64,000 nucleotides of DNA from Bathymodiolus brooksi. Its lineage: Eukaryota > Mollusca > Bivalvia > Mytilida > Modiolidae. Both the position numbers and the translations under genes were made by a program. The stretch covers positions 38,065,982-38,129,981 of the forward strand of contig OY804583.1 of assembly GCA_963680875.1 (NCBI GenBank). The letters are read 5' to 3'. Shown here piece after piece: positions 1 through 12,885 of the stretch (position 1 is the first letter of the stretch; each line of letters begins with the position of its first letter). The notes under the pieces were generated by a model. That model was not told where the DNA came from, searched no databases, and was given only the letters and a program-made list of their open reading frames with translations.

Positions 1-1732
1 CATAGAACTGCTTCCCACATGTGACTTCAATGAAAAGTGGCTGGGTTTAACTAGTTTTATTGACCTAAAGCTCCCCTCTTAGTGAAACACTGCATTCATA
101 GAAGTGCTTCCCACATGTGACTTCAATAAAAGGTGGCTGGGTTTAACTAGTTTTATTGACCTAAAGCTCCCCTCTAGGTGAAACACTGCATTCATAGAAG
201 TGCTTCCCACATGTGACTTCAATAAAAAGTGGCTGGGTTTAACTAGTTTTATTGACCTAAAGCTCCCCTCTTAGTGAAACACTGATTTCATAGAAGTGCT
301 TCCCACATGTGACTTCAATAAAAAGTGGCTGGGTTTAACTAGTTTTATTGACCTAAAGCTCCCCTCTTAGTGAAACACTGCTTTCATAGAAGGTGCTTCC
401 CACATGTGACTTCAATAAAAAGTGGCTGGGTTTAACTAGTTGTATTGACCTAAACCTCCCCTCTAGCTAAAACACTGTGTTCATAGAAGGTGCTTCCCAC
501 ATGTCACTTCAATAAAAAGTGGCTGGGTTTAACTAGTTTTATTGACCTAAAGCTCCCCTCTTAGTGAAACACTGATTTCATAGAAGTGCTTCCCACATGT
601 GACTTCAATAAAAAGTGGCTGGGTTTAACTAGTTTTATTGCCCTAAAGCTCCCCTCTTAGTCAAACACTGCGTTCATAGAAGTGCTTCCCACATGTGACT
701 TCAATAAAAAGTGGCTGGGTTTAACTAGTTTTATTGACCTAAAGCTCCCCTCTAAGTGAAACATTGCGTTCATAGAAGGTGCTTCCCACATGTGACTTCA
801 ATAAAAAGTGGCTTGGTTTAACTAGTTTTATTGACCTAAAGCTCCCCTCTTAGTGAAACACTGCATTCATAGAAGTGATTCCCACATGTGACTTCAATAA
901 AAAGTGGCTGGGTTTAACTAGTTTTATTGACCTAAAGCTCCCCTCTTAGTGAAACACTGCTTTCATAGAACTGCTTCCCACATGTGACTTCAATAAAAAG
1001 TGGCTGGGTTTAACTAGTTGTATTGACCTAAAGCTCCCCTCTAGCTAAAACACTGTGTTCATAGAAGGTGCTTCCCACATGTCACTTCAATAAAAAGTGG
1101 CTGGGTTTAACTAGTTTTATTGACCTAAAGCTCCCCTCTTAGTGAAACACTGCGTTCATAGAAGTGCTTCCCACATGTGACTTCAATAAAACGTGGCTGG
1201 GTTTAACTAGTTTTATTGACCTAAAGCTCCCCTCTTAGTGAAACATTGCGTTCATAGAAGTGTTTCCCACATGTGACTTCAATAAAAAGTGGCTGGGTTT
1301 AACTAGTTTTATTGACCTAAAGCTCCCCTCTTAGTGAAGCACTTCGTTCATAGAAGTGCTTCCCACATGTGACTTCAATAAAAAGTGGCTGGGTTTAACT
1401 AGTTGTATTGACCTAAAGCTTCCCTCTTAGTCAAACACTGCGTTCATAGAAGTGCCTCCCACATGTGACTTCAATTAAAAGTGGCTGGGTTTAACTAGTT
1501 TTATTGACCTAAATCTCCCCTCTTAGTGAAACACTGCGTTCATAGAAGTGCTCTCCACATGTGACTTCAATAAAAGGTGGCTGGGTTTAACTAATTTTAT
1601 TGACCTAAAGCTCCCCTCTAGGTGAAACACTGCGTTCATAGAAGTGCTTCCCACATGTGACTTCAATAAAAAGTGGCTGGGTTTAACTAGTTTTATTGAC
1701 CTAAAGCTCCCCTCTTAGTGAAACACTGCTTT
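1..1732. repeat. 21-mer HOR domain, copy 1 (18 monomers, internal deletion)
   Basis: It starts with the diagnostic 'catagaactg' monomer and has the same monomer order as the next copies. Compared with the copy at 1733-3847 it lacks four consecutive monomers: after the 'catgtcac' monomer near 480-560 it jumps straight to the 'actgatttc' monomer followed by 'ttgccct'. 18x96+4 = 1732 fits exactly. The first monomer carries a private 'caatgaaaag' change. Confidence 0.93.
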
Positions 1733-3847
1733 CATAGAACTGCTTCCCACATGTGACTTCAATAAAAAGTGGCTGGGTTTAACTAGTTTTATTGACCTAA
1801 AGCTCCCCTCTTAGTGAAACACTGCATTCATAGAAGTGCTTCCCACATGTGACTTCAATAAAAGGTGGCTGGGTTTAACTAGTTTTATTGACCTAAAGCT
1901 CCCCTCTAGGTGAAACACTGCATTCATAGAAGTGCTTCCCACATGTGACTTCAATAAAAAGTGGCTGGGTTTAACTAGTTTTATTGACCTAAAGCTCCCC
2001 TCTTAGTGAAACACTGATTTCATAGAAGTGCTTCCCACATGTGACTTCAATAAAAAGTGGCTGGGTTTAACTAGTTTTATTGACCTAAAGCTCCCCTCTT
2101 AGTGAAACACTGCTTTCATAGAAGGTGCTTCCCACATGTGACTTCAATAAAAAGTGGCTGGGTTTAACTAGTTGTATTGACCTAAACCTCCCCTCTAGCT
2201 AAAACACTGTGTTCATAGAAGGTGCTTCCCACATGTCACTTCAATAAAAAGTGGCTGGGTTTAACTAGTTTTATTGACCTAAAGCTCCCCTCTTAGTGAA
2301 ACACTGCGTTCATAGAAGTGTTTCCCACATGTGACTTCAATAAAAAGTGGCTGGGTTTAACTAGTTTTATTGACCTAAAGCTCCCCTCTTAGTGAAGCAC
2401 TGCGTTCATAGAAGTGCTTCCCACATGTGACATCAATAAAAAGTGGCTGGGTTTAACTAGTTTTATTGACCTAAAGCTTCCCTCTTAGTCAAACACTGCG
2501 TTCATAGAAGTGCCTCCCACATGTGACTTCAATAAAAAGTGGCTGGGTTTAACTAGTTTTATTGACCTAAATCTCCCCTCTTAGTGAAACACTGCGTTCA
2601 TAGAAGTGCTCTCCACATGTGACTTCAATAAAAGGTGGCTGGGTTTAACTAATTTTATTGACCTAAAGCTCCCCTCTTAGTGAAACACTGATTTCATAGA
2701 AGTGCTTCCCACATGTGACTTCAATAAAAAGTGGCTGGGTTTAACTAGTTTTATTGCCCTAAAGCTCCCCTCTTAGTCAAACACTGCGTTCATAGAAGTG
2801 CTTCCCACATGTGACTTCAGTAAAAGTGGCTGGGTTTAACTAGTTTTATTGACCTAAAGCTCCCCTCTAAGTGAAACATTGCGTTCATAGAAGGTGCTTC
2901 CCACATGTGACTTCAATAAAAAGTGGCTTGGTTTAACTAGTTTTATTGACCTAAAGCTCCCCTCTTAGTGAAACACTGCATTCATAGAAGTGATTCCCAC
3001 ATGTGACTTCAATAAAAAGTGGCTGGGTTTAACTAGTTTTATTGACCTAAAGCTCCCCTCTTAGTGAAACACTGCTTTCATAGAACTGCTTCCCACATGT
3101 GACTTCAATAAAAAGTGGCTGGGTTTAACTAGTTGTATTGACCTAAAGCTCCCCTCTAGCTAAAACACTGTGTTCATAGAAGGTGCTTCCCACATGTCAC
3201 TTCAATAAAAAGTGGCTGGGTTTAACTAGTTTTATTGACCTAAAGCTCCCCTCTTAGTGAAACACTGCGTTCATAGAAGTGCTTCCCACATGTGACTTCA
3301 ATAAAACGTGGCTGGGTTTAACTAGTTTTATTGACCTAAAGCTCCCCTCTTAGTGAAACATTGCGTTCATAGAAGTGTTTCCCACATGTGACTTCAATAA
3401 AAAGTGGCTGGGTTTAACTAGTTTTATTGACCTAAAGCTCCCCTCTTAGTGAAGCACTGCGTTCATAGAAGTGCTTCCCACATGTGACTTCAATAAAAAG
3501 TGGCTGGGTTTAACTAGTTGTATTGACCTAAAGCTTCCCTCTTAGTCAAACACTGCGTTCATAGAAGTGCCTCCCACATGTGACTTCAATAAAAAGTGGC
3601 TGGGTTTAACTAGTTTTATTGACCTAAATCTCCCCTCTTAGTGAAACACTGCGTTCATAGAAGTGCTCTCCACATGTGACTTCAATAAAAGGTGGCTGGG
3701 TTTAACTAATTTTATTGACCTAAAGCTCCCCTCTAGGTGAAACACTGCGTTCATAGAAGTGCTTCCCACATGTGACTTCAATAAAAAGTGGCTGGGTTTA
3801 ACTAGTTTTATTGACATAAAGCTCCCCTCTTAGTGAAACACTGCTTT
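1733..3847. repeat. 21-mer HOR domain, copy 2 (22 monomers)
   Basis: This copy holds the full monomer order plus one additional 'aaaaggtgg ... ctaggtg' monomer near 1830-1925, shared with copy 1 but absent from copies 3 and 4. A one-base deletion near 2820 ('cagtaaaagtgg') explains the length 22x96+3 = 2115. Confidence 0.93.
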
Positions 3848-5867
3848 CATAGAACTGCTTCCCACATGTGACTTCAATAAAAAGTGGCTGGGTTTAACTA
3901 GTTTTATTGACCTAAAGCTCCCCTCTAGGTGAAACACTGCATTCATAGAAGTGCTTCCCACATGTGACTTCAATAAAAAGTGGCTGGGTTTAACTAGTTT
4001 TATTGACCTAAAGCTCCCCTCTTAGTGAAACACTGATTTCATAGAAGTGCTTCCCACATGTGACTTCAATAAAAAGTGGCTGGGTTTAACTAGTTTTATT
4101 GACCTAAAGCTCCCCTCTTAGTGAAACACTGCTTTCATAGAAGGTGCTTCCCACATGTGACTTCAATAAAAAGTGGCTGGGTTTAACTAGTTGTATTGAC
4201 CTAAAGCTCCCCTCTAGCTAAAACACTGTGTTCATAGAAGGTGCTTCCCACATGTCACTTCAATAAAAAGTGGCTGGGTTTAACTAGTTTTATTGACCTA
4301 AAGCTCCCCTCTTAGTGAAACACTGCGTTCATAGAAGTGTTTCCCACATGTGACTTCAATAAAAAGTGGCTGGGTTTAACTAGTTTTATTGACCTAAAGC
4401 TCCCCTCTTAGTGAAGCACTGCGTTCATAGAAGTGCTTCCCACATGTGACATCAATAAAAAGTGGCTGGGTTTAACTAGTTTTATTGACCTAAAGCTTCC
4501 CTCTTAGTCAAACACTGCGTTCATAGAAGTGCCTCCCACATGTGACTTCAATAAAAAGTGGCTGGGTTTAACTAGTTTTATTGACCTAAATCTCCCCTCT
4601 TAGTGAAACACTGCGTTCATAGAAGTGCTCTCCACATGTGACTTCAATAAAAGGTGGCTGGGTTTAACTAATTTTATTGACCTAAAGCTCCCCTCTTAGT
4701 GAAACACTGATTTCATAGAAGTGCTTCCCACATGTGACTTCAATAAAAAGTGGCTGGGTTTAACTAGTTTTATTGCCCTAAAGCTCCCCTCTTAGTCAAA
4801 CACTGCGTTCATAGAAGTGCTTCCCACATGTGACTTCAATAAAAAGTGGCTGGGTTTAACTAGTTTTATTGACCTAAAGCTCCCCTCTAAGTGAAACATT
4901 GCGTTCATAGAAGGTGCTTCCCACATGTGACTTCAATAAAAAGTGGCTTGGTTTAACTAGTTTTATTGACCTAAAGCTCCCCTCTTAGTGAAACACTGCA
5001 TTCATAGAAGTGATTCCCACATGTGACTTCAATAAAAAGTGGCTGGGTTTAACTAGTTTTATTGACCTAAAGCTCCCCTCTTAGTGAAACACTGCTTTCA
5101 TAGAACTGCTTCCCACATGTGACTTCAATAAAAAGTGGCTGGGTTTAACTAGTTGTATTGACCTAAAGCTCCCCTCTAGCTAAAACACTGTGTTCATAGA
5201 AGGTGCTTCCCACATGTCACTTCAATAAAAAGTGGCTGGGTTTAACTAGTTTTATTGACCTAAAGCTCCCCTCTTAGTGAAACACTGCGTTCATAGAAGT
5301 GCTTCCCACATGTGACTTCAATAAAACGTGGCTGGGTTTAACTAGTTTTATTGACCTAAAGCTTCCCTCTTAGTGAAACATTGCGTTCATAGAAGTGTTT
5401 CCCACATGTGACTTCAATAAAAAGTGGCTGGGTTTAACTAGTTTTATTGACCTAAAGCTCCCCTCTTAGTGAAGCACTGCGTTCATAGAAGTGCTTCCCA
5501 CATGTGACTTCAATAAAAAGTGGCTGGGTTTAACTAGTTGTATTGACCTAAAGCTTCCCTCTTAGTCAAACACTGCGTTCATAGAAGTGCCTCCCACATG
5601 TGACTTCAATAAAAAGTGGCTGGGTTTAACTAGTTTTATTGACCTAAATCTCCCCTCTTAGTGAAACACTGCGTTCATAGAAGTGCTCTCCACATGTGAC
5701 TTCAATAAAAGGTGGCTGGGTTTAACTAATTTTATTGACCTAAAGCTCCCCTCTAGGTGAAACACTGCGTTCATAGAAGTGCTTCCCACATGTGACTTCA
5801 ATAAAAAGTGGCTGGGTTTAACTAGTTTTATTGACATAAAGCTCCCCTCTTAGTGAAACACTGCTTT
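3848..5867. repeat. 21-mer HOR domain, copy 3 (2020 bp, canonical)
   Basis: Canonical 21-monomer unit. Four monomers carry the extra G ('gaaggtgc'), giving 21x96+4 = 2020. The order includes two related sub-blocks, each running from a 'gttgtattg ... ctagctaaaac' monomer through 'catgtcac', 'gtgtttccc', 'gtgcctccc' and 'gtgctctcc/aattttat' monomers. The 21-mer itself therefore probably arose from an older duplication of about 10 monomers. Confidence 0.94.
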
Positions 5868-7887
5868 CATAGAACTGCTTCCCACATGTGACTTCAATAA
5901 AAAGTGGCTGGGCTTAACTAGTTTTATTGACCTAAAGCTCCCCTCTAGGTGAAACACTGCATTCATAGAAGTGCTTCCCACATGTGACTTCAATAAAAAG
6001 TGGCTGGGTTTAACTAGTTTTATTGACCTAAAGCTCCCCTCTTAGTGAAACACTGATTTCATAGAAGTGCTTCCCACATGTGACTTCAATAAAAAGTGGC
6101 TGGGTTTAACTAGTTTTATTGACCTAAAGCTCCCCTCTTAGTGAAACACTGCTTTCATAGAAGGTGCTTCCCACATGTGACTTCAATAAAAAGTGGCTGG
6201 GTTTAACTAGTTGTATTGACCTAAAGCTCCCCTCTAGCTAAAACACTGTGTTCATAGAAGGTGCTTCCCACATGTCACTTCAATAAAAAGTTGCTGGGTT
6301 TAACTAGTTTTATTGACCTAAAGCTCCCCTCTTAGTGAAACACTGCGTTCATAGAAGTGTTTCCCACATGTGACTTCAATAAAAAGTGGCTGGGTTTAAC
6401 TAGTTTTATTGACCTAAAGCTCCCCTCTTAGTGAAGCACTGCGTTCATAGAAGTGCTTCCCACATGTGACATCAATAAAAAGTGGCTGGGTTTAACTAGT
6501 TTTATTGACCTAAAGCTTCCCTCTTAGTCAAACACTGCGTTCATAGAAGTGCCTCCCACATGTGACTTCAATAAAAAGTGGCTGGGTTTAACTAGTTTTA
6601 TTGACCTAAATCTCCCCTCTTAGTGAAACACTGCGTTCATAGAAGTGCTCTCCACATGTGACTTCAATAAAAGGTGGCTGGGTTTAACTAATTTTATTGA
6701 CCTAAAGCTCCCCTCTTAGTGAAACACTGATTTCATAGAAGTGCTTCCCACATGTGACTTCAATAAAAAGTGGCTGGGTTTAACTAGTTTTATTGCCCTA
6801 AAGCTCCCCTCTTAGTCAAACACTGCGTTCATAGAAGTGCTTCCCACATGTGACTTCAATAAAAAGTGGCTGGGTTTAACTAGTTTTATTGACCTAAAGC
6901 TCCCCTCTAAGTGAAACATTGCGTTCATAGAAGGTGCTTCCCACATGTGACTTCAATAAAAAGTGGCTTGGTTTAACTAGTTTTATTGACCTAAAGCTCC
7001 CCTCTTAGTGAAACACTGCATTCATAGAAGTGATTCCCACATGTGACTTCAATAAAAAGTGGCTGGGTTTAACTAGTTTTATTGACCTAAAGCTCCCCTC
7101 TTAGTGAAACACTGCTTTCATAGAACTGCTTCCCACATGTGACTTCAATAAAAAGTGGCTGGGTTTAACTAGTTGTATTGACCTAAAGCTCCCCTCTAGC
7201 TAAAACACTGTGTTCATAGAAGGTGCTTCCCACATGTCACTTCAATAAAAAGTGGCTGGGTTTAACTAGTTTTATTGACCTAAAGCTCCCCTCTTAGTGA
7301 AACACTGCGTTCATAGAAGTGCTTCGCACATGTGACTTCAATAAAACGTGGCTGGGTTTAACTAGTTTTATTGACCTAAAGCTCCCCTCTTAGTGAAACA
7401 TTGCGTTCATAGAAGTGTTTCCCACATGTGACTTCAATAAAAAGTGGCTGGGTTTAACTAGTTTTATTGACCTAAAGCTCCCCTCTTAGTGAAGCACTGC
7501 GTTCATAGAAGTGCTTCCCACATGTGACTTCAATAAAAAGTGGCTGGGTTTAACTAGTTGTATTGACCTAAAGCTTCCCTCTTAGTCAAACACTGCGTTC
7601 ATAGAAGTGCTTCCCACATGTGACTTCAATAAAAAGTGACTGGGTTTAACTAGTTTTATTGACCTAAATCTCCCCTCTTAGTGAAACACTGCGTTCATAG
7701 AAGTGCTCTCCACATGTGACTTCAATAAAAGGTGGCTGGGTTTAACTAATTTTATTGACCTAAAGCTCCCCTCTAGGTGAAACACTGCGTTCATAGAAGT
7801 GCTTCCCACATGTGACTTCAATAAAAAGTGGCTGGGTTTAACTAGTTTTATTGACATAAAGATCCCCTCTTAGTGAAACACTGCTTT
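5868..7887. repeat. 21-mer HOR domain, copy 4 (2020 bp)
   Basis: Same order and length as the copy at 3848-5867, including the 'gacataaag' monomer next to the boundary. It differs by scattered single bases such as 'gggctt' near 5911, 'agttgctggg' near 6290, 'cttcgcac' near 7324 and 'gatcccc' near 7861. Near identity over 2 kb shows recent homogenisation. Confidence 0.94.
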
Positions 7888-8271
7888 CATAGAACTGCTT
7901 CCCACATGTGACTTCAATAAAAAGTGGCTGGGTTTAACTAGTTGTATTGACCTAAAGCTCCCCTCTTAGTGAAACACTGCATTCATAGAAGTGCTTCCCA
8001 CATGTGACTTCAATAAAAGGTGGCTGGGTTTAACTAGTTTTATTGACCTAAAGCTCCCCTCTAGGTGAAACACTGCATTCATAGAAGTGCTTCCCACATG
8101 TGACTTCAATAAAAAGTGGCTGGGTTTAACTAGTTTTATTGACCTAAAGCTCCCCTCTTAGTGAAACACTGATTTCATAGAAGTGCTTCCCACATGTGAC
8201 TTCAATAAAAAGTGGCTGGGTTTAACTAGTTTTATTGACCTAAAGCTCCCCTCTTAGTGAAACACTGCGTT
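7888..8271. repeat. 21-mer HOR domain, truncated fifth copy (4 monomers)
   Basis: It opens with the 'catagaactg' monomer and follows the order of copy 2 (then 'aaaagg/ctaggtg', plain, 'actgatttc'). The order is lost at 8272, where a 'gtgtttccc' monomer comes earlier than expected. This is the edge of the 2-kb HOR domain. Confidence 0.85.
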
Positions 8272-11200
8272 CATAGAAGTGTTTCCCACATGTGACTTCA
8301 ATAAAAAGTGGCTGGGTTTAACTAGTTTTATTGACCTAAAGCTCCCCTCTTAGTGAAACACTGCATTCATAGAAGTGCTTCCCACATGTGACTTCAATAA
8401 AAGGTGGCTGGGTTTAACTAGTTTTATTGACCTAAAGCTCCCCTCTAGGTGAAACACTGCATTCATAGAAGTGCTTCCCACATGTGACTTCAATAAAAGG
8501 TGGCTGGGTTTAACTAGTTTTATTGACCTAAAGCTCCCCTCTAGGTGAAACACTGCATTCATAGAAGTGCTTCCCACATGTGACTTCAATAAAAAGTGGC
8601 TGGGTTTAACTAGTTTTATTGACCTAAAGCTCCCCTCTTAGTGAAACACTGATTTCATAGAAGTGCTTCCCACATGTGACTTCAATAAAAAGTGGCTGGG
8701 TTTAACTAGTTTTATTGACCTAAAGCTCCCCTCTTAGTCAAACACTGCGTTCATAGAAGTGCTTCCCACATGTGACTTCAATAAAAAGTGGCTTGGTTTA
8801 ACTAGTTTTATTGACCTAAAGCTCCCCTCTAAGTGAAACATTGCGTTCATAGAAGTGCTTCCCACATGTGATTTCAATAAAAAGTGGCTGGGTTTAACTA
8901 GTTTTATTGACCTAAATCTCCCCTCTTAGTGAAACACTGCATTCATAGAAGTGCTTCCCACATGTGACTTCAATAAAAAGTGGCTGGGTTTAACTAGTTT
9001 TATTGACCTAAATCTTCCCTCTTAGTCAAACACTACGTTCATAGAAGTGCTTCCCACATGTGACTTCAATAAAAAGTGGCTTGGTTTAACTAGTTTTATT
9101 GACCTAAAGCTCCCGTCTAGGTCAAACACTGTGTTCATAGAAGGTGCTTCCCACATGTGACTTCAATAAAAAGTGGCTGGGTTTAACTAGTTTTATTGAC
9201 CTAAAGCTCCCCTCTTAGTGAAACACTGCGTTCATAGAAGTGCTTCCCACATGTGACTTCAATAAAACGTGGCTGGGTTTAACTAGTTTTATTGACCTAA
9301 AGCTCCCCTCTTAGTGAAACACTGCGTTCATAGAAGTGTTTCCCACATGTGACTTCAATAAAAAGTGGCTGGGTTTAACTAGTTTTATTGACCTAAAGCT
9401 CCCCTCTTAGTGAAGCACTGCGTTCATAGAAGTGCTTCCCACATGTGACTTCAATAAAAGTGGCTGGGTTTAACTAGTTTTATTGACCTAAAGCTGCCCT
9501 CTTAGTAAAACACTGCGTTCATAGAAGTGCTTCCCACATGTGACTTCAATAAAACGTGGCTGGGTTTAACTAGTTTTATTGACTTAAAGCTCCCTTCTAG
9601 GTGAAACACTGCGTTCATAGAAGTGCTTCCCACATGTGACTTCAATAAAAAGTGGCTTGGTTTAACTAGTTTTATTGACCTAAAGCTCCCCTCTTAGTGA
9701 AACACTGCATTCATAGAAGTGCTTCCCACATGTGACTTCAATAAAAGGTGGCTGGGTTTAACTAGTTTTATTGACCTAAAGCTCCCCTCTAGGTGAAACA
9801 CTGCATTCATAGAAGTGCTTCCCACATGTGACTTCAATAAAAAGTGGCTGGGTTTAACTAGTTTTATTGACCTAAAGCTCCCCTCTTAGTGAAACACTGC
9901 GTTCATAGAAGTGCTTCCCACATGTGACTTCAATAAAAAGTGGCTGGGTTTAACTAGTTTTATTGACCTAAAGCTCCCCTCTTAGTGAAACACTGCGTTC
10001 ATAGAAGGTGCTTCCCACATGTGACTTCAATAAAAAGTGGCTGGGTTTAATTAGTTGTATTGCCCTAAAGCTCCCCTCTTAGTCAAACACTGCGTTCATA
10101 GAAGTGCTTCCCACATGTGACTTCAATAAAAAGTGGCTGGGTTTAACTAGTTTTATTGACCTAAAGCTCCCCTCTAAGTGAAACATTGCGTTCATAGAAG
10201 TGCTTCCCACATGTGACTTCAATAAAAAGTGGCTGGGTTTAACTAGTTTTATTGACCTAAATCTCCCCTCTTAGTGAAACACTGCATTCATAGAAGTGCT
10301 TCCCACATGTGACTTCAATAAAAGGTGGCTGGGTTTAACTAGTTTTATTGACCTAAAGCTCCCCTCTAGGTGAAACACTGCATTCATAGAAGTGCTTCCC
10401 ACATGTGACTTCAATAAAAAGTGGCTGGGTTTAACTAGTTTTATTGACCTAAAGCTCCCCTCTTAGTGAAACACTGCTTTCATAGAAGTGCTTCCCACAT
10501 GTGACTTCAATAAAAAGTGGCTGGGTTTAACTAGTTTTATTGACCTAAAGCTCCCCTCTTAGTGAAACACTGTGTTCATAGAAGGTGCTTCCCACATGTG
10601 ACTTCAATAAAAAGTGGCTGGGTTTAACTAGTTTTATTGCCCTAAAGCTCCCCTCTTAGTCAAACACTGCGTTCATAGAAGTGCTTCCCACATGTGACTT
10701 CAATAAAAAGTGGCTGGGTTTAACTAGTTTTATTGACCTAAAGCTCCCCTCTAAGTGAAACATTGCGTTCATAGAAGTGCTTCCCACATGTGACTTCAAT
10801 AAAAAGTGGCTGGGTTTAACTAGTTTTATTGACCTAAATCTCCCCTCTTAGTGAAACACTGCATTCATAGAAGTGCTTCCCACATGTGACTTCAATAAAA
10901 AGTGGCTGGGTTTAACTAGTTTTATTGACCTAAATCTTCCCTCTTAGTCAAACACTACGTTCATAGAAGTGCTTCCCACATGTGACTTCAATAAAAAGTG
11001 GCTTGGTTTAACTAGTTTTATTGACCTAAAGCTCCCGTCTAGGTCAAACACTGTGTTCATAGAAGGTGCTTCCCACATGTGACTTCAATAAAAAGTGGCT
11101 GGGTTTAACTAGTTTTATTGACCTAAAGCTCCCCTCTTAGTGAAACACTGCATTCATAGAAGTGATTCCCACATGTGACTTCAATAAAAAGTGGCTGGGT

Positions 11201-11442
11201 TTAACTAGTTTTATTGACCTAAAGCTCCCCTCTTAGTGAAACACTGCTTTCATAGAACTGCTTCCCACATGTGACTTCAATAAAAAGTGGCTGGGTTTAA
11301 CTAGTTGTATTGACCTAAAGCTCCCCTCTAGCTAAAACACTGTGTTCATAGAAGTGCTTCCCACATGTCACTTCAATAAAAAGTGGCTGGGTTTAACTAG
11401 TTTTATTGACCTAAAGCTCCCCTCTTAGTGAAACACTGCGTT
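8272..11442. repeat. Irregular monomer domain between HOR blocks
   Basis: About 33 monomers with no fixed HOR. Local echoes exist. Four monomers at 8848-9232, including 'aaatcttccc', 'actacgttc' and 'cccgtctaggtc', recur at 10770-11154, offset by 1922 bp (20x96+2). The pair 'aaaagg/ctaggtg' followed by a plain monomer occurs several times. There is no gene or non-satellite sequence. The domain reads as an older, scrambled mixture of variants used by the flanking HORs. Confidence 0.85.
9904..9999. repeat. Reference consensus monomer (96 bp)
   Basis: This copy carries the commonest base at essentially every position and serves here as the numbering standard. Landmarks in monomer coordinates: palindrome CACATGTG at 16-23, start-stop ATGTGA at 19-24, AATAAA at 29-34, a G/T-rich run at 37-47, palindrome AACTAGTT at 49-56, a pyrimidine-rich stretch at 71-80, and a single CpG at 93-94. 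G+C is 39 of 96 bases. On the minus strand one frame is open except for a TAA formed by positions 79-81. Confidence 0.95.
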
Positions 11443-12885
11443 CATAGAAGTGCTTCCCACATGTGACTTCAATAAAACGTGGCTGGGTTTAACTAGTTTT
11501 ATTGACCTAAAGCTCCCCTCTTAGTGAAACATTGCGTTCATAGAAGTGTTTCCCACATGTGACTTCAATAAAAAGTGGCTGGGTTTAACTAGTTTTATTG
11601 ACCTAAAGCTCCCCTCTTAGTCAAACACTGCGTTCATAGAAGTGCCTCCCACATGTGACTTCAATAAAAAGTGGCTGGGTTTAACTAGTTTTATTGACCT
11701 AAATCTCCCCTCTTAGTGAAACACTGCATTCATAGAAGTGCTCTCCACATGTGACTTCAATAAAAGGTGGCTGGGTTTAACTAATTTTATTGACCTAAAG
11801 CTCCCCTCTAGGTGAAACCACTGCGTTCATAGAAGTGCTTCCCACATGTGACTTCAATAAAAAGTGGCTGGGTTTAACTAGTTTTATTGACATAGAGCTC
11901 CCCTCTTAGTGAAACACTGCTTTCATAGAACTGCTTCCCACATGTGACTTCAATAAAAAGTGGCTGGGTTTAACTAGTTTTATTGACCTAAAGCTCCCCT
12001 CTTAGTGAAACACTGCATTCATAGAAGTGCTTCCCACATGTGACTTCAATAAAAGGTGGCTGGGTTTAACTAGTTTTATTGACCTAAAGCTCCCCTCTAG
12101 GTGAAACACTGCATTCATAGAAGTGCTTCCCACATGTGACTTCAATAAAAAGTGGCTGGGTTTAACTAGTTTTATTGACCTAAAGCTCCCCTCTTAGTGA
12201 AACACTGCTTTCATAGAAGTGCTTCCCACATGTGACTTCAATAAAAAGTGGCTGGGTTTAACTAGTTTTATTGACCTAAAGCTCCCCTCTTAGTGAAACA
12301 CTGTGTTCATAGAAGGTGCTTCCCACATCTGACTTCAATAAAAAGTGGCTGGGTTTAACTAGTTTTATTGCCCTAAAGCTCCCCTCTTAGTCAAACACTG
12401 CGTTCATAGAAGTGCTTCCCACATGTGCATTCAATAAAAAGTGGCTGGGTTTAACTAGTTTTATTGACCTAAAGCTCCCCTCTAAGTGAAACATTGCGAT
12501 CATAGAAGTGCTTCCCACATGTGACTTCAATAAAAAGTGGCTGGGTTTAACTAGTTTTATTGACCTAAATCTCCCCTCTTAGTGAAACACTGCGTTCATA
12601 GAAGTGCTTCCCACATGTGACTTCAATAAAAAGTGGCTGGGTTTAACTAGTTTTATTGACCTAAAGCTGCGCTCTTAGTGAGACACTGCGTTCATAGTAG
12701 TGATTCCCACATGTGACTTCAATAAAAAGTGGCTTGGTTTAACTAGTTTTATTGACCTAAAGCTCCCGTCTAGGTCAAACACTGTGTTCATAGAAGGTGC
12801 TTCCCACATGTGACTTCAATAAAAAGTAGCTGGGTTTAACTAGTTTTATTGACCTAAAGCTCCCCTCTTAGTGAAACACTGCGTT
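11443..12885. repeat. 15-mer HOR, copy 1 (1443 bp)
   Basis: Fifteen monomers totalling 15x96+3. Diagnostic members are 'gaaaccactg' (extra C, near 11817), 'gacatagag' near 11890, 'cacatctgac' near 12327, 'catgtgcattc' near 12423, 'gcgatcatag' near 12498 and 'gagacactg...catagtag' near 12680. All recur in the same order 1443 bp later. Confidence 0.94.
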
